Shown here: positions 48,301 to 55,882 of the stretch, piece after piece
Numbering within the stretch: position 1 is the stretch's first letter
Layout: every line of letters begins with the position of its first letter
Virus record (IMG/VR): IMGVR_UViG_3300027851_000023
Coordinates: 1 to 64,000 of that record
Direction: 5' to 3' (one strand)
Source of the DNA: a virus
Length of the DNA: 64,000 nucleotides
Program-made: the position numbers and the translations under genes
Notes under the pieces: generated by a model
Told to the model about the DNA's origin: nothing
Databases searched by the model: none
The model's input: the letters and a program-made list of their open reading frames with translations, nothing else

Positions 48301-50317
48301 GCAGGACGAACTTGTCGATGTTCTGGATGACCTGGGGTAGGATGCCGACCAGTTTGCCGAGCGCCGCGCCGATATCTTCGAAGAACTTGATGCCGTCTTC
48401 GCTGACGAACCAGGCGTTCATCTCCTTCAGCGATCCATTGAAGCCGTCGATGAAGCCACCCTGGGCGACCCGAAGTTGCGCCTGCTCGAGGTTGTTCGAG
48501 AAGCGACCCATTTCGGCCGAGACGGATTGAAGCGATCCGGCCAGTTGCGGGCCGAAGCGCTCATTCAGTTCATCGGCGAAGGCGACGATCGTCGAGCGAT
48601 TGGCCACGACCTCGCCGGCCTCGAGCATCTTGTCCAGTTCGGCCGTCGTGACGCCGAGCGCCGCGGCGAAGATCGTGAAGGCACCCGACATGCGGTCGCC
48701 GATCTGTCCGCGCAGTTCTTCGGCCTGGACCTTGCCCTTCGACATGATCTGGGTCAGCGCCTTGAACAGGCCCCCCATGTCTTCCTGGCTGACTTTCATC
48801 ACGCGACCGGCCTCGGCCATGGCCATGAAGGTTCGGCGCGTGTCCTCGATCGTGAAGTTGGCGGCCTGGGCGGCGAAGGCGAACTTGCCGTATTCGTCCG
48901 AGAGCACCGAGAACTGGACGCCCAGTCGCATCGCCTCGCCGCGAAGCCAGGCAATCTCGCCCGCGACGCGCGCCGTGTTCTGGGCGAAGACGACACCCAG
49001 TCGGGACTGCGTCGCCTCCAACTGGGTGTAGGTGTTGATGACGCTGATGATCCCGCCGATCGCGGCGTACAGACCGACGTATCCGGCGGCCAGGGACAGC
49101 ACTTCACCGCGCAGCCGCTGGAACAGGTTCATCGCCTGCCGCGACTCGCCGTAGATCGCCTTGAACGAGTCGCGCAGACGGAAACCCTGGCCCGCTGCCT
49201 GCTGCATGGCGGCACCGGACGTCGATGTCACCGGAACGAACTGGCGCACGCCTGCCGTCGCCTGCTGTGTGACGACGTTGGCCTGACGCTGAGCGGCGAC
49301 GTACTGGCCCAGGTTACCGCGCAGCTGGTTCAGAGCCGCACCCTGGGCCAGATACTCCTGCTTCGCCGCACGCGATGCTGCCTGTGCGAGCAGGAAGGCC
49401 GTCTGTTGCTCGCGCGTCGGGGCTTCGGTGCTGCGGATCGCCGTGGCGAGTTTGTTGGCCTCGGCCTGGGCCTCACGCCACGCCACCTTTGCCGCATCCA
49501 CGGCGGCGATCTGCTGACGGTAGGCACTGGTCACGCCCGCCGCACTGGTCGGCGACGCCACGGCTGTCGAGCCGCCTGCCTGCCGGCCGAGAGCCGCGTT
49601 CAGCCGTTCGATATCACCGGCAGCGCGCGCAGATGCGGCAGCAACGGCCGCCTGCGTCGCTTCGACACCGCCGAGGGCTGCCGACGCCTTGTTGGCGAGC
49701 CCGGCGATCTGACTGAGTTCTTCGTTGGCACCGGCCAGGGCGACGCGGCTCTCATCGGCGGCGTCGGCTGCGGCCGACAGTTGTGACCGCAGCAGTCCTT
49801 CGTTTCGCTCGGCAGCCTTCAGCGCCACATTGGCTTCGTTCAGCGAGACCTTGAGCGCGTCACGACTGGCGCGGGCGGCGTCCGTCGCCGTCTTGTCCTT
49901 GCGCTGCTCTGCGGTGAGCGCGGCCACGGCGGCGCGCTGCTTGTCGTATGCTGCTTTCGCGGCTTCGGTGGCGGCCCGCGCATCGGCGGCGGATTTGGAC
50001 GCCTTCTCAAGCGACGCACTCAGTTTCTCCTGATCCTGAGCGGCGCGGGCGGCGGCGGCATCCAGTCGGCCGACAGCGGCAGCGGCCTTGTCCAGTTGCC
50101 CGGCGACCTTGTTCAGGGCCGCGAGACCACGAGCTTCGCGATCCAGGGCCGCGAGTTCATTCTTGAGTTTGCCCAGGAGACCGTCGGTCTTTGCGGCAGA
50201 CTGGCCGACATCCTTTTGGACATCGGCCAGTTCGCGCAGGGCGTTCGCGACAGAGTCAACCGCCTTCGTGGCCTGCTCTTTGGCCTTGATGACGAGGTTG
50301 ACGTCGCGATTAGCCAT
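45377..50317 (-). CDS. tape measure protein with lytic transglycosylase domain
   Basis: 1646 residues. A long coiled-coil N-terminus (about 1-330, rich in Ala, Lys and Glu) is followed by a TP901-type core (about 400-650, WLRGEAMRLGVQFSVLSDEY, LRGQIGDRMSGAF), membrane-like helices near 680-790, and at about 1040-1170 a lysozyme/SLT-like domain (GAESPVQGRNTARPIDPVSG, SSAVGGSQFIEETWLVLFRR). It sets tail length and may open the cell wall. Length suggests a tail of about 250 nm by the usual 0.15 nm per residue rule. Confidence 0.9.
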   Translation of the reverse strand: MANRDVNLVIKAKEQATKAVDSVANALRELADVQKDVGQSAAKTDGLLGKLKNELAALDREARGLAALNKVAGQLDKAAAAVGRLDAAAARAAQDQEKLSASLEKASKSAADARAATEAAKAAYDKQRAAVAALTAEQRKDKTATDAARASRDALKVSLNEANVALKAAERNEGLLRSQLSAAADAADESRVALAGANEELSQIAGLANKASAALGGVEATQAAVAAASARAAGDIERLNAALGRQAGGSTAVASPTSAAGVTSAYRQQIAAVDAAKVAWREAQAEANKLATAIRSTEAPTREQQTAFLLAQAASRAAKQEYLAQGAALNQLRGNLGQYVAAQRQANVVTQQATAGVRQFVPVTSTSGAAMQQAAGQGFRLRDSFKAIYGESRQAMNLFQRLRGEVLSLAAGYVGLYAAIGGIISVINTYTQLEATQSRLGVVFAQNTARVAGEIAWLRGEAMRLGVQFSVLSDEYGKFAFAAQAANFTIEDTRRTFMAMAEAGRVMKVSQEDMGGLFKALTQIMSKGKVQAEELRGQIGDRMSGAFTIFAAALGVTTAELDKMLEAGEVVANRSTIVAFADELNERFGPQLAGSLQSVSAEMGRFSNNLEQAQLRVAQGGFIDGFNGSLKEMNAWFVSEDGIKFFEDIGAALGKLVGILPQVIQNIDKFVLLFQVFAALKVGQVIMSLIGGMGGLSLATAKARTDVLGLTLSMQILAGTSSGVVRSSLMGLTGVMVSLRGGMIALAAAARTMWAAIGGLPGVLITGLTFIVTSLVGKWLTSADKANAALADHDRMMGRVREGYTAASGNVKDWADELKDLSLVELRVNADDLEKSLADSKRRIGATVSDWTDDPLLSFKPDLQAAIVAFLDLAAKVQKGEMSLADFRKETERLANTDPRLDRYAKQLLDIVREGEKSEQSLKENDAAMRALGGTATAADRQLLGLENALDGVNAAADTSAIDAYTAALKKLSESVPDLKVQLDFEAGLKEIDDAYRKALENAGEGTAESIALMNEATRVWKAAREAFIRENSRGSSGSYIDNLMGAESPVQGRNTARPIDPVSGRARSSAVGGSQFIEETWLVLFRRHFPEMASGMTRAAILSLRSDPEMNRRMTELLTEENAAMLARAGFAATDTNKYLAHFLGPSDAIKVLQADRGTPITDIVSPASVRANPEVLGRGQTAGQVIDWSASKMGVSETAVEAQQQVADILADQRRAQEEYNAEIATGISQREFELAQMGRTQREQVIALALRQAETQALEDNVILSDAQREAIVSSTGALYDAQEAERGRSAILERNTELLRAQGVEQTRQEFITAGLAEANISAESDYGRELAHVLGLIYDVTAAETARKAAQQAADAAVSNLQAQQQALMEQITFFQEQGQLGIAGELQIQLEGVNAELLKAVDAALAFYQALDPATNPGAAAAILGLQNVRNGLNAVNTTAITTGKAINESIANGGAQAFDRFSQAIAEGKNVLESARDAFLQFAADFLREIAQMILRQAILNALGGGASGGQGGAGGAIAGWINGLFRHNGGLAGSGGGYKSVWAGHFANATRYHSGGVVGLAPNEVPIIAEKGEEVLDAGDPRHRANGGMSGGPVNFKAVNLFDINDLAEAVMESEVGQKVLLNVVRANPRAFQAALAG

Positions 50318-50974
50318 CCGAGAGATCCTTCATCGTCCTGTCGAAATCACTCGACGCCTTCTTGCTCAGCACTGCCGAGACCGCCTTGTTCACGAGTTTC
50401 GCCTGTAGGGCCTGCAGGGCGTTGACCCGCTCGACCACGAGAGACGCTTCCTCCCAAACACGGCGCAGGGGATAGAACTGCGCGTGGGGGTGGCCGTGAT
50501 CCAGGAGAAGGCTCACCTGGCGACGCACCCCCCAAATCCACTCGTCTAGGCTTTGAGGCCCCTGAGCAGACTTGTTGCGCCTCCGACTGCGCTTAGGACG
50601 ATCTCGAGCACTTTTCCCGCGCCGCCCTCGGCCGCGAACGTCAGTTCGGCGACCTTTTCGAGCAGCACGAGTTGGGTGGACGCCGGAATCTTGAGGGCGG
50701 GCCCCACGTTTTCCGGCGGTTCGTCCGACGCGACGACCAGAATATCGGCAGCCACTTCGGGAAGGGCCGAGAGCAGACCTGCACCAATGGCGCCGGCTGC
50801 CGAGAGATCCTGGTCAGTGTTGCCGGACAGGTCGGCGAAGGCGGCCGTGATCGGAGCCTTGTGGCGTTCGATCAGGCCCATGATGTCCACCAGGTTCAGG
50901 CCCCGGACGGCGTGTTTGCCGCCCGGAACCGGAACCTCGACCTTGGACGCGAATGCGATGTCGGCGAGTGCCAT
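50310..50974 (-). CDS. tail assembly chaperone, frameshifted long form (gpGT-like)
   Basis: Predicted product of a -1 shift at 50612-50618. The short form is read to Lys123, then the -1 frame continues SARDRPKRSRRRNKSAQGPQ, SLDEWIWGVRRQVSLLLDHG, HPHAQFYPLRRVWEEASLVV and ends MKDLSDG at 50310. The SLDEWIWGVRRQ-HGHPHA section matches the T part of lambda-like G-T proteins. The extension could alternatively start alone at GTG 50528. It lies between the chaperone and the tape measure, as in lambda. Confidence 0.7.
50546..50974 (-). CDS. tail assembly chaperone, short form (gpG-like)
   Basis: 142 residues from ATG 50974 (a TTG at 50980 is possible). The sequence (GGKHAVRGLNLVDIMGLIER, ILVVASDEPPENVGPALKIP, LVLLEKVAELTFAAEGGAGK) fits the chaperone that coats the tape measure during tail assembly. 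Its position between tail tube and tape measure is as expected. Confidence 0.75.
   Translation of the reverse strand: MALADIAFASKVEVPVPGGKHAVRGLNLVDIMGLIERHKAPITAAFADLSGNTDQDLSAAGAIGAGLLSALPEVAADILVVASDEPPENVGPALKIPASTQLVLLEKVAELTFAAEGGAGKVLEIVLSAVGGATSLLRGLKA
50612..50618 (-). other. programmed -1 frameshift heptamer GGGAAAA
   Basis: Read leftward and in the chaperone frame: G GGA AAA, a canonical X-XXY-YYZ slippery sequence and one base different from lambda's GGGAAAG. It lies 66-72 bases before the short form's stop. Confidence 0.7.
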
Positions 50975-50988
50975 CGTCAATCGCCCCC

Positions 50989-51765
50989 TTAAACCGTGGA
51001 CGCCTGGCCATCCGCATACACGGGGGCCAGATCACCCTTCTTCAGGACTTCGATGCTGAACGGCAGGGTCAGCCAGTCGTCCGCCTTCAGGGCGAAGTCG
51101 CCGTTCGGGGTCAGTTTCACCCAGGGCATGAAATAGTCGGTCTTGGGTCCGACCGGGTTGAACGACTTGAAGTGCAGCGCACCCTCGATCGTCTTGTTGC
51201 CCGAGATGACCTGTTTCCGGGTCGACGCCGCCACGTTGTAGGTGATCGTGGCAGGATCGCCGGCCTCGATCGTGCCGCCTTCCAGGAAGGTCACGGTGCC
51301 GTATTCCGCGTCGATGACGTAGTCGACACCCGCCACATAGGTGACCGGCGTGCCGCCTGCGCCGTCGGTCACGACCACGGAGGCGATCTTGCGATGACCG
51401 GTCGGACGATTAGCCGTCACGCCCAACTGATAGGTACCAAACGCGATTGCGGCGACGGTGTCGACGACGGCAGTGGCCGACGTCACGGCCAGGCTGGACG
51501 ACGTGCCCAGGAAGAACAGGGCGACGTTCTCGTAGTCGATGTTGTCGGTGACGACGGTGCCGGACTGCATGAACGACGTCTGGACGGAATCGTCCTTGAA
51601 CCGAACGCCGTGGTCGGCGTCCATGTGTTCCAGCACTTCGCTTTCCGAGGTCAGGGTGAACTCGGGCGTGTTGCCGATATAGCGACGCGCGGTCGGCGTC
51701 TGGGTGTTGGCGAGGAACGGAGCGAAGGAAACTTCCCCCGAACCGTAAGTGTGCTGCTTGATCAT
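50989..51765 (-). CDS. major tail (tube) protein
   Basis: 258 residues. SGEVSFAPFLANTQTPTARR, FTLTSESEVLEHMDADHGV, TYVAGVDYVIDAEYGTVTFL and TITYNVAASTRKQVISG are typical of siphophage tail-tube proteins, which polymerise into hexameric rings. It is preceded by its own motif at 51788, consistent with high expression. Confidence 0.8.
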   Translation of the reverse strand: MIKQHTYGSGEVSFAPFLANTQTPTARRYIGNTPEFTLTSESEVLEHMDADHGVRFKDDSVQTSFMQSGTVVTDNIDYENVALFFLGTSSSLAVTSATAVVDTVAAIAFGTYQLGVTANRPTGHRKIASVVVTDGAGGTPVTYVAGVDYVIDAEYGTVTFLEGGTIEAGDPATITYNVAASTRKQVISGNKTIEGALHFKSFNPVGPKTDYFMPWVKLTPNGDFALKADDWLTLPFSIEVLKKGDLAPVYADGQASTV

Positions 51766-51787
51766 CTTCGTCCACTCCTTGAGGGGG

Positions 51788-51809
51788 TTTTCACTTCTAA
51801 CGTGAGAAT
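51788..51809 (-). promoter_or_regulatory. dispersed motif upstream of the tail tube gene
   Basis: TTTTCACTTCTAACGTGAGA (plus strand) has both half sites. It is 23 bases upstream of the tail tube start. Confidence 0.6.
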
Positions 51810-51813
51810 GTCG

Positions 51814-52365
51814 TCAAGCAAAGGGCTGTTCGACATCCTCGGCCAGGGTCAGGGTCAAGGTGAACCAGAAGAACGCCTTGTCCGAGTTGACTCCGTCCGC
51901 GGGACGCACGACCGGCGAGCCGATCGCGAGTTTGGTGACGCAGGGCATGGTGCTGCCGAGACCGAGAATATTCGGTTCCCGCCCGTTGCTGCCGCCCTTG
52001 CGTTTGCCTTCCTTGGCGAGACATTTGATGACGTCGGCCACCAGCATGTCTGCGTTGTCGGTCGGGTCTTCAAAATCGTCATCGGCGAAGCCCTGAATGA
52101 GCAGATCCCATTCGCCGACCCGCTGCGAGTCGTGGTCCGGTGCCAGCAGCGCGTCGAGCGCACGAGGATGTTCGAGGATACTGACCATCGGGATCGGGTC
52201 ATTGTCGCCGAACTGCAGCCGGCCACGGAAGACCCGCCTCTGCGCCTTGCCGCTCGTTTTGGTGAAATCCGCCAGGTCCGCCACATACCCATTGGCGGGT
52301 GTCACGGTCTTGATCGCCGCGGTGAGCGCCTTCTTGACGCGCAGGCGAAAAGGTTCGTCGGCCAT
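51814..52365 (-). CDS. tail terminator-like protein
   Basis: 183 residues. VKKALTAAIKTVTPANGYVA, PMVSILEHPRALDALLAPDH and WDLLIQGFADDDFEDPTDNA resemble the tail-terminator (gpU-like) family, which caps the tube. It is the fourth gene of the neck block and overlaps its neighbour. Confidence 0.6.
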   Translation of the reverse strand: MADEPFRLRVKKALTAAIKTVTPANGYVADLADFTKTSGKAQRRVFRGRLQFGDNDPIPMVSILEHPRALDALLAPDHDSQRVGEWDLLIQGFADDDFEDPTDNADMLVADVIKCLAKEGKRKGGSNGREPNILGLGSTMPCVTKLAIGSPVVRPADGVNSDKAFFWFTLTLTLAEDVEQPFA

Positions 52366-52955
52366 CAGTTCAGGCTCCCCAGGTCCAGCAGACGGTTGAA
52401 CTCGCGCTCGAGAAAGTCAGCCATCGGCTCGGCGACGTCCTCGGCAACCGAACGAAACACCTGGTCGACACTCGGCCCGTACAGAAGGTAGAGGTTTTCG
52501 CTCAGCTTCTTCGGCTTGTAGGCACCCTTTGGGGGGCCGCCTGATGTGCGGATCGCGAGCCCGGTGTTGCCGTTTTTCAGTTTGAACGTGAATGTTCGGC
52601 TCATGTAGCGAGCCACGCCCGGCTTCACTTCGACCCGCACGCCCTTGCCTTTCTGGCCGCCAGTGATGAACCGGGCCAGAGATGTCGCTTCACCCCGGCC
52701 ACGGATCACGGCTTCAAGATCATCCGCACTGGCCTTCTTCACGATCGACAGCCGTCCATCGGCCGACGACAGGTATCGAGCGGGGAAGTTGACCTGACCG
52801 CGCATCTCTCGCGCTGACGCGGTGCGGGCTCGCTCGCTTGTTCGGTTCACGGCGCGTGCAGCGGCAATGCGGATATTTGCCGGTATGGATTCGATGTCGC
52901 TGATCACGGACTGAAGCCCGCCCGACACCGACAGGAACACGAAGGAATCGGCCAT
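52365..52955 (-). CDS. minor tail/tail completion protein (gpZ-like)
   Basis: 196 residues. IESIPANIRIAAARAVNRTS, ERARTASAREMRGQVNFPAR and MSRTFTFKLKNGNTGLAI match the minor tail Z family that prepares the tail for head joining. Coupled to both neighbours. Confidence 0.7.
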   Translation of the reverse strand: MADSFVFLSVSGGLQSVISDIESIPANIRIAAARAVNRTSERARTASAREMRGQVNFPARYLSSADGRLSIVKKASADDLEAVIRGRGEATSLARFITGGQKGKGVRVEVKPGVARYMSRTFTFKLKNGNTGLAIRTSGGPPKGAYKPKKLSENLYLLYGPSVDQVFRSVAEDVAEPMADFLEREFNRLLDLGSLN

Positions 52956-53383
52956 CAGATGACCCCCGTCAGAATGTCGGCGTAGGTCGGATTGACGGCC
53001 GGGGTCGCCGCAGCCTTCAGCGCGGCGAAATCGAATGTCCGGGTCTTCTCCTGCGTCATCGCCGTGACCTGGGCGAAGACGAACTCATCGTCAGCCGGGT
53101 CGCTCTCGCCCACGCGATAGCCTTCCTCGACAGTCAGCAGCAGCACTGCCCCTGTCTCGGGCATATCGATTTCCTTGCGATCAAAGCGAACACGCGGTCG
53201 CTGATCCAGCATGGCGGCGAGTCCGTTCTCGCCCTCGATCTCACCCTTTGCGAAGGTGACGTGCGGGCGGATGTTGACCAGCAGGGGGGCGCTCGTAGGC
53301 GTCAGAAGGTAGAGCGCCGGGACAAGCATCGTACGATGCACATCCCGGCGCATGGCGCGCTTGATGTCACGCCAGCTGCCCAT
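52955..53383 (-). CDS. head-tail connector/neck protein
   Basis: 142 residues. The order (after the capsid module, before tail completion genes) and a beta-rich middle (PETGAVLLLTVEEGYRVGES) suggest a head-closure or neck component. No specific family is recognised. Confidence 0.55.
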   Translation of the reverse strand: MGSWRDIKRAMRRDVHRTMLVPALYLLTPTSAPLLVNIRPHVTFAKGEIEGENGLAAMLDQRPRVRFDRKEIDMPETGAVLLLTVEEGYRVGESDPADDEFVFAQVTAMTQEKTRTFDFAALKAAATPAVNPTYADILTGVI

Positions 53384-53787
53384 TACTCGGACAGGGCCTT
53401 GCGCTGCTCGACGATCCAGCCTTCGGCGGCATCCTTGCTGTCGAAGCCGCCCTGGACCAGGACTTCGCCGTTGACGACGTCGAACTTGCCCGCGCCGCGG
53501 TGCTTGGGTGCGAAGGCGGCGAGTTCTTCCACCGAATAGCGGGACGTGCGAACGCCGCCCTGGCCGACGCCGGGACCACCTGCGGCAGGCGGGGTGACCG
53601 GCTCACGATCATCCTTGCCGGCCTTGCGCACGGCACGCAGGCCCTCGGGGCCCAGTTCGGCGAACTGTTCGACACGCATCTTGAACGGCGCGTCGGCCGA
53701 GGTCTTCACTTCCTCGGGCTTCTCGGGGTCGGGAGAGTGGTGAACGGTGTGGTTGCCCAGCACCTTCACGGTGACGAAATCAGACAT
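53383..53787 (-). CDS. unknown head-tail region protein
   Basis: 134 residues. It has a Gly/Pro-rich centre (PPAAGGPGVGQGGV) and a C-terminal domain (RYSVEELAAFAPKHRGAGKF, VLVQGGFDSKDAAEGWIVEQ). It is the first gene after a terminator and motif pair at 53794-53841. The function is unknown. Confidence 0.6.
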   Translation of the reverse strand: MSDFVTVKVLGNHTVHHSPDPEKPEEVKTSADAPFKMRVEQFAELGPEGLRAVRKAGKDDREPVTPPAAGGPGVGQGGVRTSRYSVEELAAFAPKHRGAGKFDVVNGEVLVQGGFDSKDAAEGWIVEQRKALSE

Positions 53788-53793
53788 CGCGTG

Positions 53794-53817
53794 AGTCCCT
53801 GTTCAGAACGTGAAAGT
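53794..53817 (-). promoter_or_regulatory. leader motif
   Basis: Read leftward: ACTTTCACGTTCTGAACAGG, then GACTCACGCG and ATG 53787. It abuts the terminator at 53818, the geometry expected of a promoter. Confidence 0.6.
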
Positions 53818-53841
53818 CCGGGCGACCGACTGGCCGCCCGG
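53818..53841 (-). terminator. terminator hairpin
   Basis: CCGGGCG and CGCCCGG arms with a 10-base loop, 8 bases past the stop of the gene at 53850. The next bases (leftward) are ACTTTC of the leader motif. Confidence 0.6.
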
Positions 53842-53849
53842 TTGCAGGC

Positions 53850-54242
53850 TTACGCCAGCAGGTCGTTTTCGCCGCTTCCGGGCTTCGCCAGGCGGGCCGC
53901 GCGGATGGCCTTGACGATCTCGGCCTTGGTCTTGGCCTCGCCCAGGTCGATCGTCTCGTCTTCGGCCAGGGTCTTCAGTTGCGACACGGTCATGTCAGGC
54001 AGACCGTCGCCGGGCGGCAGTTGGCCGACGTCTTCGTCCTCAGCCGCCGTGTCGGGCGCCAGATCCTTCTTGGTCGCGACGCGGATGGCGCGACGATCAA
54101 TCAAGCGCTGCTCCTGCGCCTCGGTGTAGTCGGCGGTGAAAACGCCCTTCGTCTTCTTGTCGTTGGGACGGGCGAAGACGCGCTCGCCGGCATTGTTCCG
54201 ATAATCGACGGTGGCGAGGGCCACATACTTCTTGCGAGCCAT
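53850..54242 (-). CDS. HeH/LEM-domain protein with NDLLA tail
   Basis: 130 residues from ATG 54242. The N-terminal part (YVALATVDYRNNAGERVFAR) is a small beta domain, and MTVSQLKTLAEDETIDLGEA to IVKAIRAAR is a HeH/SAP-like helix-extension-helix seen in head-module proteins. It ends GSGENDLLA, one of the few structural-region proteins with the shared tail. Confidence 0.65.
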   Translation of the reverse strand: MARKKYVALATVDYRNNAGERVFARPNDKKTKGVFTADYTEAQEQRLIDRRAIRVATKKDLAPDTAAEDEDVGQLPPGDGLPDMTVSQLKTLAEDETIDLGEAKTKAEIVKAIRAARLAKPGSGENDLLA

Positions 54243-54259
54243 GCTCGGTATCCTTCTGG

Positions 54260-54277
54260 TGCGGTGAAAACAAAAGT
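54260..54277 (-). promoter_or_regulatory. leader motif (weak)
   Basis: Read leftward: ACTTTTGTTTTCACCGCA, then CCAGAAGGATACCGAGC and ATG 54242. One half site and the same terminator-then-motif order as at 53794. Confidence 0.4.
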
Positions 54278-54303
54278 GGCGGCGACCCCGTAGAGCCGCC
54301 GCC
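54278..54303 (-). terminator. intrinsic terminator after the major capsid gene
   Basis: GGCGGCG and CGCCGCC arms with a 12-base loop, followed leftward by ACUUUUGUUUUC. It lies 4 bases past the capsid stop codon. Confidence 0.75.
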
Positions 54304-54307
54304 GGGC

Positions 54308-55384
54308 TTATTCGTCGTCGAGGACGGTGGCCTTGAAGGTGCAGTTGGGGCGCAGCGGGATCGGCAGCGGCGACGACTGGTGCATCAGGTAGATGACCGA
54401 GGGGTCGGGGTTCGGCCACATCTTGGGGAAGATGTCGATCGCCGTGGCTTCGTCCATCGCATCGACGTCGTAGATCGCACCATAGGCACGAACGCCGCGG
54501 GCACCCGGCGCGACCAGAAGGATGTCCTTCGGATCGAGCAGGTCGACCATCACGCCGTTGTCGTTCTCGACTTCATCCTTGTAGACGAAGACCTCGATCC
54601 CGGCACCGACGGTGCCCAGGCGGGTGATCGGCTCATCGTAGCGGATGATGCCGGTCTGGACGTTCACCTGGTTCCCGCGAACCGTGGTGTCCATCTCGGC
54701 GATGACTTGCTTGTTCTTGTTGAAGAACGGAGCGACCTCGGCACCGAGCCACAGTTGCGACGGGAAACCGCCGCGCGTCGCCAGGCGCATCGTGTTCGCC
54801 CAGGTCTGAATGTCGTCCAGAATCGGGTGATCCGGGTCCGACCAGAACGCGGCCGACAGCACGACGGTGTGGCCGGCGTCACGACCGAAGTCCAGGATGA
54901 CTTCGGGGTTCGGCTGACCCTGATCGCGATCGTATTTGATCGTGACCCGACCGTCGATGAATCCACGCGCGGCCATCCACGCCTCGGTCATCTTGATCGC
55001 ACGCAGATGGAAGGCCATGACCTCGGCCACGCGCAGGTTGAACCGCTCCTGCAGCGTCAGGGGCGCACGGCGCAGGATTTCGCTCGGACGCGGGGTCCGG
55101 GCATCCTGCGGACGAACAGCGTCCTTCGGCTTGATGTAGGGCGGGGTGATCGACTTCACCTTCTCGGCCTTGGCCTTGAAGATCGGCTTGCCCTGCTCGC
55201 TGGGCAGCACGAAGGGTGCCATGACGCGATAGGCGTCCGGCAGTTCGGAGATCAGGATTTCCTGATCGTTCGAGAAGAAGGTCTCGGTGAAGAACGTGTC
55301 GAGAATGTACGACGGAATCGGGTCCATCCGATCGTCGGTCAGGGTCTCGTACAGTTCGCCCGAAGTCCAGAGTTCGAGTGCCAT
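54308..55384 (-). CDS. major capsid protein (lambda gpE-like)
   Basis: 358 residues. MDPIPSYILDTFFTETFFSN, DARTPRPSEILRRAPLTLQE, RFNLRVAEVMAFHLRAIKMT and LTEAW-type helix segments, and DVDAMDEATAIDIFPKMWPN fit the phage capsid E family of HK97-fold proteins. It has its own motif upstream (55393) and terminator downstream, consistent with separate strong expression. Confidence 0.88.
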   Translation of the reverse strand: MALELWTSGELYETLTDDRMDPIPSYILDTFFTETFFSNDQEILISELPDAYRVMAPFVLPSEQGKPIFKAKAEKVKSITPPYIKPKDAVRPQDARTPRPSEILRRAPLTLQERFNLRVAEVMAFHLRAIKMTEAWMAARGFIDGRVTIKYDRDQGQPNPEVILDFGRDAGHTVVLSAAFWSDPDHPILDDIQTWANTMRLATRGGFPSQLWLGAEVAPFFNKNKQVIAEMDTTVRGNQVNVQTGIIRYDEPITRLGTVGAGIEVFVYKDEVENDNGVMVDLLDPKDILLVAPGARGVRAYGAIYDVDAMDEATAIDIFPKMWPNPDPSVIYLMHQSSPLPIPLRPNCTFKATVLDDE

Positions 55385-55392
55385 GATGTGTT

Positions 55393-55413
55393 TATCCCAT
55401 CAAAAGTGAAAGA
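55393..55413 (-). promoter_or_regulatory. leader motif of the capsid gene
   Basis: Read leftward: ATCTTTCACTTTTGATGGGA, then TAAACACATC and ATG 55384. Confidence 0.55.
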
Positions 55414-55423
55414 TTGGCGCGGC

Positions 55424-55846
55424 TTAGACCGACAGGGTCTTCGGGCGACGGACGACGATCTGCGTCGGCGAGGGAGCGCCATTGAACGCGGCGAACTTCT
55501 CGGCTTCGGTGTCGTAGGACGCCGGCCAGTTCAGCTTGTCGGGGTTGACCACGCCCGAGCGGTAGATGGGAGCCCCGATGTAGCTGGAGCCGGACGGGCT
55601 GGCGATGGCCGCGACCGTGAAGCCGATGGCCTGGGTGGTGCCCGAGACAGCCGGGACGATGCGACCCGAGCCGTCGAAGCCAACCGGCGTATAGGCCGGA
55701 ATGGTCTGCGATGCAGCGACGATCAGATCCTGGGTCAGAGGGGCGGGGTAGTCGCCAGTCCACAGGGGAATGTCGACGGCCGTGATGTCTTCGCTCCACT
55801 GAGCCGGGACGCCAGCGCCCGCCGAACGATCGGTGATGTTGACCAT
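55424..55846 (-). CDS. head decoration protein (gpD-like)
   Basis: 140 residues. WTGDYPAPLTQDLIVAASQT, YTPVGFDGSGRIVPAVSGTT and QAIGFTVAAIA match the lambda gpD family, trimers that stabilise the expanded capsid. It lies between protease/scaffold and capsid as in lambda. Confidence 0.82.
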   Translation of the reverse strand: MVNITDRSAGAGVPAQWSEDITAVDIPLWTGDYPAPLTQDLIVAASQTIPAYTPVGFDGSGRIVPAVSGTTQAIGFTVAAIASPSGSSYIGAPIYRSGVVNPDKLNWPASYDTEAEKFAAFNGAPSPTQIVVRRPKTLSV

Positions 55847-55882
55847 GGTGGTCGTTCCTTATTCGAGAGGGATGATCGGGGG

